In this document: piece after piece, positions 26,325 to 35,719 of the stretch
Position numbering within the stretch: the stretch's first letter is position 1
Layout of the letters: the number at the start of each line of letters is the position of its first letter
Assembly: GCA_021324255.1 (NCBI GenBank)
Contig: JAJPJL010000003.1
Location: 1 to 64,000, forward strand
Origin: Bacillota bacterium
Lineage (GTDB): Bacteria > Sysuimicrobiota > Sysuimicrobiia > Sysuimicrobiales > Segetimicrobiaceae
Length of the DNA: 64,000 bases
Direction: 5' to 3'
Program-made: the position numbers and the translations under genes
The notes under the pieces: model-generated
Database searches by the model: none
The model's input: the letters and a program-made list of their open reading frames with translations, nothing else
What the model was told of the DNA's origin: nothing

Positions 26325-27635
26325 CTACTGCGCCGCCCTGGCGTACTCTCCCGCGGCTTGGTCCAGGGCCTGCTTGGGATCCGCGTTGTTGAGGATGACC
26401 CGGTCGATCATGCGCGACAGGATCGTCTGCAGCTCCTGGTAGTGCGTGGTGCGCGCCACGGGGCGTCCGATCGAGAGGTCGTGGATGTACACGCCGAGGA
26501 AGGGGTCCCGTTTCGCCTCGGGCGTGTCGAACCATCCCTTGCGCGACTGCACGAACCTGATGTCGCTCCACCACTGGAGGGGACGCGAGCTGAGGAAGTG
26601 GACGAGATCCCACGCCGCCGCGCGCTCGTCGGCCGGCGCCTTGGCGTACACGGCCCAGTTGAACGCATAGACCAACGTGGCCGGGTGGTCGGGACGGATC
26701 TGCGGCAGCGGCGCCACCGTGTAGTTCCCCTTCATCTTCGGGTTGATCCGCTCGATCGAGGGACCTCCGTTCGGCCCCATGAACGTCATCGCGTCCTGTT
26801 CCGTGGCGAAATCCTGGTACGGCGAGCTGCACGTGTTCTGCGTGACCTGGGGCGCCACGGTCACGCTCTCCCAGACCTGCAGCGCCCTGACCCCGGCGTC
26901 GCTGTTGAACGCGGGCCGGCCGCCCTGCAGGATCGTGCCGCCGGCCTGATACAGAAGGATCTGGAACATCTGCGCCTGCCAGTGCCCGTCCGGGCACGCG
27001 TACCGCATCTCGAACCCCTTTTGCACGATGCGGTCGCCCTGTTTCTTCGTCAGCTGTTTGTTGAGCCGGGCCACGTCGTCCCACGTCTTCGGCGCGTCCT
27101 TGGCGGGATCCAACCCCGCCTCCCGGAACAGCCGGTTGTTGATGAAGAGGCTGTGCGCGTTCTGCTGGTCGGGGATGGCGTACAGGTCGTGCCCGTCGTA
27201 CATCGCGTCGAGCAGGTGCGGGATGTACTGGTCCAGCACGCCCGCGACGCTCGACCGGCCCCACGCCGCGGGCGGCAACGGGTCGAGCAGGTGCACCGCT
27301 ACGTACTTCGGCAGGTTCCAGTCCGCGACCTCGACGAGCGCCGGCGCCGTGCCGGTGCTCAGCGCCACGGTGACCTTGTCGGACGGCGTGTCGGTCTCGA
27401 AGTTGATCTTGATGTTGGGATGGAGCTGCTCGTACTCAGCGATCAGCTGGCGCAGGAGCGTGCTCTTCGTGCTGTCCCCGCCGTCCCAGTAGGTGAAGGA
27501 TACCGGATGCGAAGGCAGCGCCCACGTGGCCGCTCCGCTCGCGTGCGGCGTGCGTGTGCCGCCGTACAGGCAGAGGCTCACGACGAGCGCGATCCCAAGC
27601 ACGAGTGCGGGCAAGGCACGGCGATGAGACGTCAC
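26325..27635 (-). CDS. Extracellular solute-binding protein (CUT1 sugar ABC type)
   Basis: Signal peptide; 'PVSFTYWDGGDSTKSTLLRQLIAEYEQLHPNIKINFET', 'AALDQAAGEYA'-type tail. Confidence 0.88.
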   Translation of the reverse strand: MTSHRRALPALVLGIALVVSLCLYGGTRTPHASGAATWALPSHPVSFTYWDGGDSTKSTLLRQLIAEYEQLHPNIKINFETDTPSDKVTVALSTGTAPALVEVADWNLPKYVAVHLLDPLPPAAWGRSSVAGVLDQYIPHLLDAMYDGHDLYAIPDQQNAHSLFINNRLFREAGLDPAKDAPKTWDDVARLNKQLTKKQGDRIVQKGFEMRYACPDGHWQAQMFQILLYQAGGTILQGGRPAFNSDAGVRALQVWESVTVAPQVTQNTCSSPYQDFATEQDAMTFMGPNGGPSIERINPKMKGNYTVAPLPQIRPDHPATLVYAFNWAVYAKAPADERAAAWDLVHFLSSRPLQWWSDIRFVQSRKGWFDTPEAKRDPFLGVYIHDLSIGRPVARTTHYQELQTILSRMIDRVILNNADPKQALDQAAGEYARAAQ

Positions 27636-27936
27636 CTGGCGGCCCCCCTTCCAGCGGTCGCCGGCGCCTCCCAAGCCTCGTGCCTCTCGGTGGACGGACT
27701 TCGCGGATGTCACCGGCGGATGACGCGCGTCGCTAGCGAGTTCTCTCTGCCGGGACGGCAGTCCTTCGCGGGCGCGAGCGCCGCGCGGCATCGGCCGCGC
27801 GCGGCCGGCGCCGCCGCCCGTCGATGAGCCGGACGTCGTGCGGAGCCGGGCGGTAGGGGGCGGGCGCGCCGGCCGAGAACGCCGGGGGGATCCCGGCGTC
27901 CGATCGGCGCCGGGCATGTCGTGGCGGAGCGTGCGC

Positions 27937-28839
27937 ATGGACCGTCCTCGCATCGGCGTCATCGGGCTCGGCAAGATGGGCGCGCCAATGGCGCGCCGGC
28001 TCCTGCGGGCCGGCTACCGCGTCGGGGGGTACGATCTGCGGCCTGAGGCCGTCGCGGGCGCCGTGCGTGACGGGGTGGAACGCGAGGCGAGCGTCGGGGA
28101 TCTGGCTCGGGACGCCGGGATCGTGCTCACGATGCTGCCGGACGGGCGGGCGGTCGAAGCGGCCGTCTACGGGGAGGGCGGCCTCGCGCACGCGATGCGG
28201 CCCGGGCAGATCCTGATCGAGATGACGTCGTCGTCCCCGCGCGTCACGCGCCGTGTGGCACGAGACCTGGGCGCTGCCGGCGTCGAGGTGCTCGACGCGC
28301 CGGTGTCGGGCGGCGTGCGCGGTGCGGTGGACGGGACGCTCTGCGTCATGGCCGGCGGCCCCGCGGACCTCGTCGAGCGCTGCCGGCCGGTCCTCGCCTG
28401 CTTCGGCGAGATCGTGCACGCCGGCGACGCGGCGGGCGACGGCGACGCCGCCAAGACCATCAACAATCTGTTATCCGCCGCGGCCCTGTGGAGCACGGCC
28501 GAGGCGATCGCGCTGGGGCAAAAGGCCGGACTGTCCGCGGACCGCCTCATCGCCGCCGTGAACCGCTCCACCGGGCGCAACTACACGACCGAGATCAAGT
28601 GCCCCCGGTTCATCCTGCCGCGCAATTTCACCGCCGGCTTCACCGTGGCGCAGTACCTCAAGGATCTCGACATCTGTCTCGACCTGGCGGACGAGCTCCG
28701 GGTCCCGATGCTCATGGGCGCGTTGACCCGGCAGGCATGGCGGATCGCCGTGGGCGAGGGCATGGGCGACGCCGACCACACCGCCCTCATCGAGCTGCTG
28801 GAGCGCTGGGCCGGGGTGGGAGGACCGCCGCCGGCGTAG
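27937..28839 (+). CDS. NAD(P)-dependent oxidoreductase, 3-hydroxyisobutyrate dehydrogenase family
   Basis: 'IGVIGLGKMGAPMARRLLRAGYRVGGYD', 'VLDAPVSGGVRGAVDGTLCVMAGG', 'AKTINNLLSAA'. Confidence 0.9.
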   Translation: MDRPRIGVIGLGKMGAPMARRLLRAGYRVGGYDLRPEAVAGAVRDGVEREASVGDLARDAGIVLTMLPDGRAVEAAVYGEGGLAHAMRPGQILIEMTSSSPRVTRRVARDLGAAGVEVLDAPVSGGVRGAVDGTLCVMAGGPADLVERCRPVLACFGEIVHAGDAAGDGDAAKTINNLLSAAALWSTAEAIALGQKAGLSADRLIAAVNRSTGRNYTTEIKCPRFILPRNFTAGFTVAQYLKDLDICLDLADELRVPMLMGALTRQAWRIAVGEGMGDADHTALIELLERWAGVGGPPPA

Positions 28840-28853
28840 CGCGCCGCCGCCGG

Positions 28854-30113
28854 TCAGGCGCCCAGCATGTCGTCCGCGTGCTCGCACAACGTGAAGATCT
28901 CGTACCCCTTGTCGGTGACGACGAGGTTCTCCTCCAGCCGCACCGTCTGCTCCAGACCCGGGTGGCCGGCGAAGGTCTCGATCGCGAAGTACATGTTCGG
29001 CTTGAGCTCCGCCGGGTACTTGAGCGAGTAGGCGCGGGAGATCCACATCCCCTCGTACAGGCTCAACCCGATGCTGTGCGCAAACTGCTGCAGCGAGACG
29101 CTGCCGTACTTGTCGTCGTCGTACTCGGGGAAGTGCTTGGCCACGTCGGCGCTCGTGGCGCCGGCCTTGACGGCGTGGATCGCCGCGTACAGGGAATCGT
29201 AGCACTCTCGATAGAGCGCCCGCTCCTTGGGCGTCGGCTTGGCCGCCACTTTCCAGCACCGCACAAAGTCGATGAAGTACCCGCCCGGACCGACCGCGTT
29301 GATGTCGATGATCATCAAGTCGCCCTGCCGGATGATCTTGTCGGTGTGCCAGCGCCGGTACGGGCTCGTGTTGCCGCCCGATGCGACGATGATGTCGTAG
29401 ACGAAATCGAAGCCGCTGCGGTAGAGGTACTCGTTGACCTTGGCGCACACCTCGGCTTCGCGCACGCCCGGCTTGGCCCATTCGTGCTTGGCCATCCACA
29501 TGGCGGCGTCGCCATGGGCCGCGGCGATCTTGTGGCACTCCAGCTCGTCGACCGTCTTCACGACCCGCGCCTGCGACATGGCCGGCCATCCGTTGACGAT
29601 GTTGAGCCCCTGCTTCGTCAGCGCCTGGTAGGCGACCATGTCCATGATGTCGATGCCGATCTGTTCCTTGTGCACCCCCGCCTCGCGCAGCACGTCGGCG
29701 ATCGACGCCGCCATCCGGGTCGCCATCTCGGGCTCCGCGCCCTCGGACCACTTCCAGGTGATCGCCGGCCGGACCTCATGCAGCCACGGCGCGTCGATCT
29801 GCGCGCAGATCATGTCGCTGCCCACCGTCTCGAACAGCACCGGATCTTTGCCCCGCGGGAGCACGGCGTACCGGATGAAGATGTTGTTCTTCCAGTTGCC
29901 CTGGTACACGCCGGTGACGTAGCGTACGTTTTCGCCGACAAACAGGATGAGCGCGCCGAGGTCGTGCTTCTCCATCATCTCGCGCGCGCGCCCGAGCCGC
30001 TCGCGCCGCAGCCGGTCGAAATTGACCCGGCCCTGCCAGTCGGTGCCCGACGTGCTGAACACGCGGCGCGGTTGGTGCTCGTGCAGGCCCGCGAGAAACG
30101 GGTGCTGGGTCAT
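28854..30113 (-). CDS. M24 family metallopeptidase (Xaa-Pro aminopeptidase-like)
   Basis: 'GDLMIIDINAVGPGGYFIDFVRCW', 'HSIGLSLYEGMWISRAYSLKYPAELKPNMYFAIETFAGHPG'. Confidence 0.9.
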   Translation of the reverse strand: MTQHPFLAGLHEHQPRRVFSTSGTDWQGRVNFDRLRRERLGRAREMMEKHDLGALILFVGENVRYVTGVYQGNWKNNIFIRYAVLPRGKDPVLFETVGSDMICAQIDAPWLHEVRPAITWKWSEGAEPEMATRMAASIADVLREAGVHKEQIGIDIMDMVAYQALTKQGLNIVNGWPAMSQARVVKTVDELECHKIAAAHGDAAMWMAKHEWAKPGVREAEVCAKVNEYLYRSGFDFVYDIIVASGGNTSPYRRWHTDKIIRQGDLMIIDINAVGPGGYFIDFVRCWKVAAKPTPKERALYRECYDSLYAAIHAVKAGATSADVAKHFPEYDDDKYGSVSLQQFAHSIGLSLYEGMWISRAYSLKYPAELKPNMYFAIETFAGHPGLEQTVRLEENLVVTDKGYEIFTLCEHADDMLGA

Positions 30114-30173
30114 GCGTACGCCTCCTCTGCGAGCGATGTCTCGCCCGATGGTAGCCGGCGGGCCCGGGCGGTG

Positions 30174-31430
30174 CTACGCAAGCAGCGCGGCACAGTACGG
30201 GCTCCGGGACATCCGCCTGGCTCCGTCCTCCGTCACGACGACCATGTCCTCCAACCGGACGCCGCCGCCGCCGGCCACGTCCGGCACCCAGATCAGCGGC
30301 TCCAGGGCGAACACCATGCCGGGCTCGAGCGTCACCGCGGCCGCGCCCGGGATCGCTTCCCCGATGTAGGGCGGCTCGTTGGATCCGCACCCGATCCCGT
30401 GGCCGATAAAGAGGCTGAGAAACCGGTCCGCCAGCCCGTGCTCGGCGGCCCGGGTGCGGATCGCCGCCGCGACGTCCGTGTTGGTCGCGCCCGGCCGCAT
30501 CGCCGCGACGCCGGCCTGCTGAGCGTCCCACACCGCGCGATAGATCCGCCGCTGCTCCGGGGACGGCGCCCCGCAGATCACGGTCCGGCCGATGTCGCCG
30601 AAGTACCCGTTCCACATCGCGCCGATGTCGATGAACACGAGGTCGCCCTCCCGGATCACCTTGTCCGTGGCCAGGCGCGTCGGCGGCGCCATGCGCTCGC
30701 CGCTGGCCACGAACGGCGTCGTCACGTGGGCGTACTCGCCGCCGAGCCGGTACAGCGTGCGGAGCGCCTCTCCGGCGACCTCGCACTCCCGGACGCCGGC
30801 CCGGACGGCCGCCGTCGCCGTCGCGGTGACCGCCTCGGCGATCACCGTGGCTTCCTCGAGCACGGCGAGTTCCTCCGCGGTCTTCACGCGCCGCGCCGCC
30901 TGCATGGCCGCGTCCCCGTCCAGCCAGCGGACGGCGGGGCACGTCTCGGCGAGTGCGTCCATGAGCAGCTTGCCGGCGAGGTCGATGCCGACGGCCCCGC
31001 GGCGCAGGCCGTGCCGCTCGAGCACGGGCGGCACGATCTCGGCGGCGACGTGGCGCACCAGGCCCGGTTCCTCGACGATCGGAATCGTGTGAAACTCGTC
31101 GATCCAGGGCATCGTCGCTTCCGCGCGATCGCGATCGCCGCCGGAGATGAACAAGACCGTCGTGCCGTCCCGGGTGAACAACGCGCCGTTCAGCACGCCG
31201 TTCTTTCCGGCGATGATCTGGGGACGCAGGCTCGCGAGGTAGCGAACGTTCTCCTCCTTCCACACGAGCACCGCGTCGAGCTGCGCCCGCCCCAGCGCGT
31301 CACGGGCGCGCTCGGCGCGCCCCGCGCGCAGCCGCGCCATGTCGATCCGCGCCTCGTAGTCCGTGTTGCCGGCGCCGCGCGACCACGGCTCGGGCGCGCG
31401 ATGCGCCGGCGCCGTCTCCCGCGTGCTCAC
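30174..31430 (-). CDS. M24 family metallopeptidase (Xaa-Pro aminopeptidase-like)
   Basis: 'GDLVFIDIGAMWNGYFGDIGRTVICG', 'FIGHGIGCGSNEPPYIGEAIPGAAAVTLEPGMVFALEPLIW'. GTG start overlaps upstream stop. Confidence 0.9.
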   Translation of the reverse strand: MSTRETAPAHRAPEPWSRGAGNTDYEARIDMARLRAGRAERARDALGRAQLDAVLVWKEENVRYLASLRPQIIAGKNGVLNGALFTRDGTTVLFISGGDRDRAEATMPWIDEFHTIPIVEEPGLVRHVAAEIVPPVLERHGLRRGAVGIDLAGKLLMDALAETCPAVRWLDGDAAMQAARRVKTAEELAVLEEATVIAEAVTATATAAVRAGVRECEVAGEALRTLYRLGGEYAHVTTPFVASGERMAPPTRLATDKVIREGDLVFIDIGAMWNGYFGDIGRTVICGAPSPEQRRIYRAVWDAQQAGVAAMRPGATNTDVAAAIRTRAAEHGLADRFLSLFIGHGIGCGSNEPPYIGEAIPGAAAVTLEPGMVFALEPLIWVPDVAGGGGVRLEDMVVVTEDGARRMSRSPYCAALLA

Positions 31431-32410
31431 GCCCACACCTCCGGGTTGACCGCGTTCGGCGGCCGCTCGCCGCGCGCCCACGCCGCCACGTTGTCGACCG
31501 CCGTCTCGGCGATCGCGTTGCGGGTATCGCGGTCCGCGCTCCCCAGATGGGGCAGCAGCACGACGTTCGCCAGGTCGAGCAGCTCCGGCGTCACCCGCGG
31601 CTCGCGCTCGTAGACGTCCAGCCCGGCGCCCGCGATCCGCCCCTCCCGCAGCGCCGCGGCCAGGACCGCCTCGTCGACGAGCGTCCCGCGCGACGTGTTG
31701 ATCAGGTAGGCCGTCGCCTTCATCGCCCGGATCTCCGGCGCGCCGATCAGGTGGCGGGTCTCCGGCGTCTGCGCGGCGTGCACCGAGACAAAATCGGCCG
31801 CGCGAAGGAGCTCGGGGAGCGCGGCCCACTCGACGCCGAGCTCCCGCTCCTCGGCCGGCGACAATCGCGCGCGCTTCATGTAGAGCACGCGCATGCCGAA
31901 CCCGCGAGCGCGGCGCGCCACCGCGCGTCCGATGTCGCCGAGCCCGACGATCCCCAGCGTCTTGCCGTGCACGGTGCCGCCGATCAGGCACGTGGACTGG
32001 CTCCCCGGAAACGCGCCGGACCGGAGCAGCCGGTCGCCCTCGATGACGCGACGCGCCACCGCCAGCAGGAGCGCCATCGTGATATCCGCGGTCGCCTCCA
32101 CCACCATGGCCGGCGGCACCGCCGTGACGGGCACCCGGCGCGCGGTCGCGGCGGCCACGTCGACATTGGCCGGCACCGCGGCGGTCGAGGCGATGAGGCG
32201 GAGGTGTGGCCCGCCCGCGATCACGCCCGCGTCCACCGTATCGTGCAGCATGCAGAACAGCACGTCGGCGTCCCGCACCGCCGCGGCGAGCTCGGCCGGC
32301 GCGGGGATGCGGCGGGCGTCGGCGTTCCACACGACCTCCGCGAGATCCCGCAGCCGGCGGAACGCCGGGTCGGGGATGGGCTGGGTCAGGTAGACTCGAG
32401 GGCGCGTCAT
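31427..32410 (-). CDS. D-2-hydroxyacid dehydrogenase (glycerate dehydrogenase-like)
   Basis: 'KTLGIVGLGDIGRAVARRARGFGMRVLYMKR', 'AYLINTSRGTLVDEAVLAAALREGRIAGAGLDVYEREP'. Confidence 0.92.
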   Translation of the reverse strand: MTRPRVYLTQPIPDPAFRRLRDLAEVVWNADARRIPAPAELAAAVRDADVLFCMLHDTVDAGVIAGGPHLRLIASTAAVPANVDVAAATARRVPVTAVPPAMVVEATADITMALLLAVARRVIEGDRLLRSGAFPGSQSTCLIGGTVHGKTLGIVGLGDIGRAVARRARGFGMRVLYMKRARLSPAEERELGVEWAALPELLRAADFVSVHAAQTPETRHLIGAPEIRAMKATAYLINTSRGTLVDEAVLAAALREGRIAGAGLDVYEREPRVTPELLDLANVVLLPHLGSADRDTRNAIAETAVDNVAAWARGERPPNAVNPEVWA

Positions 32411-32446
32411 CGGACGGGTCCCCTCTCTTCGCGCCGGGGGCGCGCG

Positions 32447-33559
32447 TCACCTCGGAGCAAACTCCAGCACCGTCAACCCGCGGTAGCGGTCGATGACGTA
32501 CACCAGGCCGCGGTCGTCGACGTACACGTCGTTGGATTGCGCGACGCCGTACGGGGGCTGTCCCGGCGGCACATACCGGCCGACCTCGCGCGGCGCGTAG
32601 GGGTTGGAGATGTCCACCGCCCGCACGCCGCCGCTGAACCACGTGACGAACACGATGTTGTCCTCGCGCACGTGCTCCCAGGGCTGGTGCGCGCCGAACC
32701 GCCTGCCCGGGGTCACGTAGGTATCGGGATCCGCGTGGTACGTCGCCACGGGGACCGGGCGCGCCTCATGGGTAATGTCGAGGACCCAGAGGAACGCGGG
32801 CGGATCCTCGAGCACGTCGTCGGTCACGTCCTCGTCCGTCACCACGGCAAACCGGCGGCCCCGGATGGCATGCGGCACGGGGAGAAACGTGTGCGTCGGC
32901 GGCGCATACGGCGGATGCCATTGGACGCGGCTCACCGTCCTCGGCTGCGCGGCGTCGGTGATGTCGACGATCGCCGACCCGGCGATGCCGCACGCCACGT
33001 ATGCCCGGTCGCCGCGCGCGAGCGCGAGGTGCACCCAGTAGTCCCCGGGCACGGGCGGAGCGCCGGGGCGCTCCTCCTGCCCCTCGAACCACCAGCGCCC
33101 GACGAGCGCGGGGGCGCTCGGCGCGCTCACGTCCACGATGGCGAGGATGTTCGATTGAAACCCCGGCCACCCGGTGGAGAGAAAGACGCGCGTGCCGGCC
33201 AGGTCGAACCGGTGGACGCCGCGGCCGGCGGTCGGCCAGAACGCGATCTCGCGCGGCCGGCGGCGGTCGGCGATGTCGAAGAGCTTGAGCCCGACCGCCC
33301 GCGGGTGCGGATCCCCGTGCTCCGGGAAGCGTTCATAGTTGACGAGCATGACGTCGTCCAGCACGCGGACCTTGTGCGAGTGAATGTCCGGCGGCACGCG
33401 TACCTGCGCGACGATCTTCGGCGCCGCGGGATCCTGGACGTCGATGATCGTCGTGCCGAGCGGGGGCGCCATGTGGCCGACGTACGCGTACCGCCCCTCG
33501 ACGACAACCTGGCCGCCTCCCGGCAGATCGAGGTACCCGACCGGCGTGACCCCCGCCAC
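32447..33559 (-). CDS. LVIVD-repeat / beta-propeller protein
   Basis: Repeated 'YVACGIAGSAIVDITDAAQPRTV', 'VTWFSGGVRAVDISNPYAPREVGRY' blades. GTG at 33559 shares a base with the upstream TAG stop. Confidence 0.82.
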   Translation of the reverse strand: MAGVTPVGYLDLPGGGQVVVEGRYAYVGHMAPPLGTTIIDVQDPAAPKIVAQVRVPPDIHSHKVRVLDDVMLVNYERFPEHGDPHPRAVGLKLFDIADRRRPREIAFWPTAGRGVHRFDLAGTRVFLSTGWPGFQSNILAIVDVSAPSAPALVGRWWFEGQEERPGAPPVPGDYWVHLALARGDRAYVACGIAGSAIVDITDAAQPRTVSRVQWHPPYAPPTHTFLPVPHAIRGRRFAVVTDEDVTDDVLEDPPAFLWVLDITHEARPVPVATYHADPDTYVTPGRRFGAHQPWEHVREDNIVFVTWFSGGVRAVDISNPYAPREVGRYVPPGQPPYGVAQSNDVYVDDRGLVYVIDRYRGLTVLEFAPR

Positions 33560-34554
33560 TACGAGGCCACCTGCACGAGCCGGCCCTCCCGGGCGGATGC
33601 GATCACCGCGTCGGTCAGCTGCACGTTGCGCAGGCCGTCCAGGCCGGACGCGTTCGGCTCGCGCCCGTGCACCACCGCGTCGTTGAACGCGGCGACGGAC
33701 CGGACGACCGCATCCCGGCTCGAGTGCTTGGCCACCCGTTCGCCGGACTCGGTCAGGACCCGCAGCTCGCCGTCGCGGAACGGCCGGGTGCAGTCGATCC
33801 CCACGATGCGGCCCCGGGTGCCGTAGATGGCGATGTCGGGCTGGTAGTAGGGCACGTTCTGATTCGCGTTGACGTAGGCGAGCACGCCGGTGTGGAAGCG
33901 GAGGAGTGCGAGCACCATGCGCTCGAGCGCCGGCGTGCGGCCGACCTCGGTCAGGGCGGTGACCTCCCCCACCTCCGCGCCGAGGAGATACCGCAGCAGA
34001 TCGTAGGCATGCACGGCGATGTTGTTGATCGCGCCCAGGCCGGCCAGCGCCGGGTCGGTGCGCCAGCCGCGGAGCGGGGCGTCGCCGGGGCTCACCTCGA
34101 TCTGGACCAGGATCACGTCGCCGATCGCGCGCTCGTCGAGCAGCCGCTTCGTCTCCGCGAACGCCGTGTGATGGCGGGTTTGAAAATGGGTGCCCAGCCT
34201 GAGCCGGGCGCGGGCGAATGCGTCGACGACGCGCCGCGCGTCGGCCACGGTGAGCGCCAGCGGCTTCTCGCAGAGGACGTGCTTGCCGGCGCGCGCCGCG
34301 GCCACCGCCTGCTCGGCGTGCTGCGCGTTCGGTGTCGAGATGTAGACGACCTGAACCTCCGGATCGGCCAGGAGGTCCTCGTACGCCGTGTACGCGCGCG
34401 CCGCGCCGTGCTTCGCCGCGAACGCGTCCGCGCGGGCACGATCCCGGCTCACGGCAGCCACCAGTCGGCCGGCGTCCCCGAGCGCGGCGATCGCCGGGGC
34501 GGCCGCCGCGCCCGCAAAATTCCCCGTGCCCATGATGCCCCATCCGACCGACAT
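33559..34554 (-). CDS. Gfo/Idh/MocA family oxidoreductase
   Basis: 'VGWGIMGTGNFAGAAAAPAIAALGDAGRLVAAVSRD', 'VVYISTPNAQHAEQAVAAARAGKHVLCEKPLALTVADA'. Confidence 0.92.
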   Translation of the reverse strand: MSVGWGIMGTGNFAGAAAAPAIAALGDAGRLVAAVSRDRARADAFAAKHGAARAYTAYEDLLADPEVQVVYISTPNAQHAEQAVAAARAGKHVLCEKPLALTVADARRVVDAFARARLRLGTHFQTRHHTAFAETKRLLDERAIGDVILVQIEVSPGDAPLRGWRTDPALAGLGAINNIAVHAYDLLRYLLGAEVGEVTALTEVGRTPALERMVLALLRFHTGVLAYVNANQNVPYYQPDIAIYGTRGRIVGIDCTRPFRDGELRVLTESGERVAKHSSRDAVVRSVAAFNDAVVHGREPNASGLDGLRNVQLTDAVIASAREGRLVQVAS

Positions 34555-34654
34555 CGTCGCGCCCTCCCGATGTTCAACGTCTGCGCGCCGCACGCGGCGG
34601 CCGGGAGCCCCGCGGCATCCCGGAGCCCGCCCCCTCGGATCCCGCGCAGTCTGC

Positions 34655-35659
34655 TTAGAGCCTGAGCAGCGTGGTGAGGTTCTTGCCCAGCACTTTCGCC
34701 TCTTGCGCGGCCCCGAGCCCGCTCTGGCGGACCATCTCCACCGGCTGCGCGTACCCCATGTCAAACGGATAGTCGCTCCCGATCACGACATGGTCCTCGC
34801 CGATCCGGTCCACCAGGAACCGGAGCGACCTCGCGTCGTGGGTCAGGGTGTCACAGTAGATGCACTCGAGGTACTCGCTCGGCCGCCGCGGCAGGGAGCG
34901 GAGCTCGCGCCGCACGCGATACCCGTGGTCGAGGCGGCCGATTTGATACGGGAAGTACCCGCCGCCGTGCGCCAGGATCACCCTGAACCGCGGGAACTGC
35001 TCGAACACGCCGGCGACGACCAGCCGGCACGCCGCGAGCGCGGTCTCCATCGGGAACCCGGCGAGGTTCCACAGGTGGTAGTCGCGGAGGCGCGTGATGT
35101 CGCCGGAGTTCTGCGGGTGCAGGAAGAACGGCACGCCGAGGCGCTCCGCCTCGGCGTAGACGGGCGCAAACGGGGCGCCGTCCAGATCCACATTGTTGAC
35201 GTGCGTGCAGATCTCGATCCCGCGCAGGCCGAGCTCGGTGACCGCGCGCCTGAGCTCGCGCACCGCGCGCTCGGGGTCCTGCATGGGCACCGTCCCCAAC
35301 CCGACGAACCGGCCCGGATGCGCGCGCACGAGCGCGGCGATCCCGTCGTTCACCGAGCGGGCCATGCGCTCGCCCAGCTCCGGCTCCGCCCAGTAGTAGA
35401 ACTGCCCGGGCGAGGGCCCGATCGCGGCGCCATCGAGCTTCGCCCGATCCATCGCCGCCAGCATGAGACGATCGTCGAACACGCCGGCCTCGAGGCCCCC
35501 GCCGCCCGGCTCCAGGACCACGTGGGGCGGGACGTGATAGACGAGGCGTTCCCGGCCGTCCGTGCGCTCCATCTCGACGGCCTCGCGAAAGTCGCCGCGC
35601 CGCACCGCGTCGAGGAACTGCGGGGGCACCACGTGAAAGTGGACGTCGATCGTTTCCAC
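34655..35659 (-). CDS. Amidohydrolase 2 family protein (ACMSD-like), paralog of 25310-26317
   Basis: 'IDVHFHVVPPQFLDAVRRGDF', 'FRVILAHGGGYFPYQIGRLDHGYRVRREL', 'VVIGSDYPFDMGYAQPVEMV'. Confidence 0.9.
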   Translation of the reverse strand: METIDVHFHVVPPQFLDAVRRGDFREAVEMERTDGRERLVYHVPPHVVLEPGGGGLEAGVFDDRLMLAAMDRAKLDGAAIGPSPGQFYYWAEPELGERMARSVNDGIAALVRAHPGRFVGLGTVPMQDPERAVRELRRAVTELGLRGIEICTHVNNVDLDGAPFAPVYAEAERLGVPFFLHPQNSGDITRLRDYHLWNLAGFPMETALAACRLVVAGVFEQFPRFRVILAHGGGYFPYQIGRLDHGYRVRRELRSLPRRPSEYLECIYCDTLTHDARSLRFLVDRIGEDHVVIGSDYPFDMGYAQPVEMVRQSGLGAAQEAKVLGKNLTTLLRL

Positions 35660-35719
35660 CCATCACCTCGCTTTTGGTCGCGGGCACGCGCAGGCGCGGG
35701 CCGCGGCCGCCCCGCGCGG

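Noticed and set aside
28488-31613. 1041-aa plus-strand ORF
   Set aside because: Antisense to two clear M24 peptidase genes; Arg/Pro/His-rich translation without motifs, typical of high-GC shadow ORFs.
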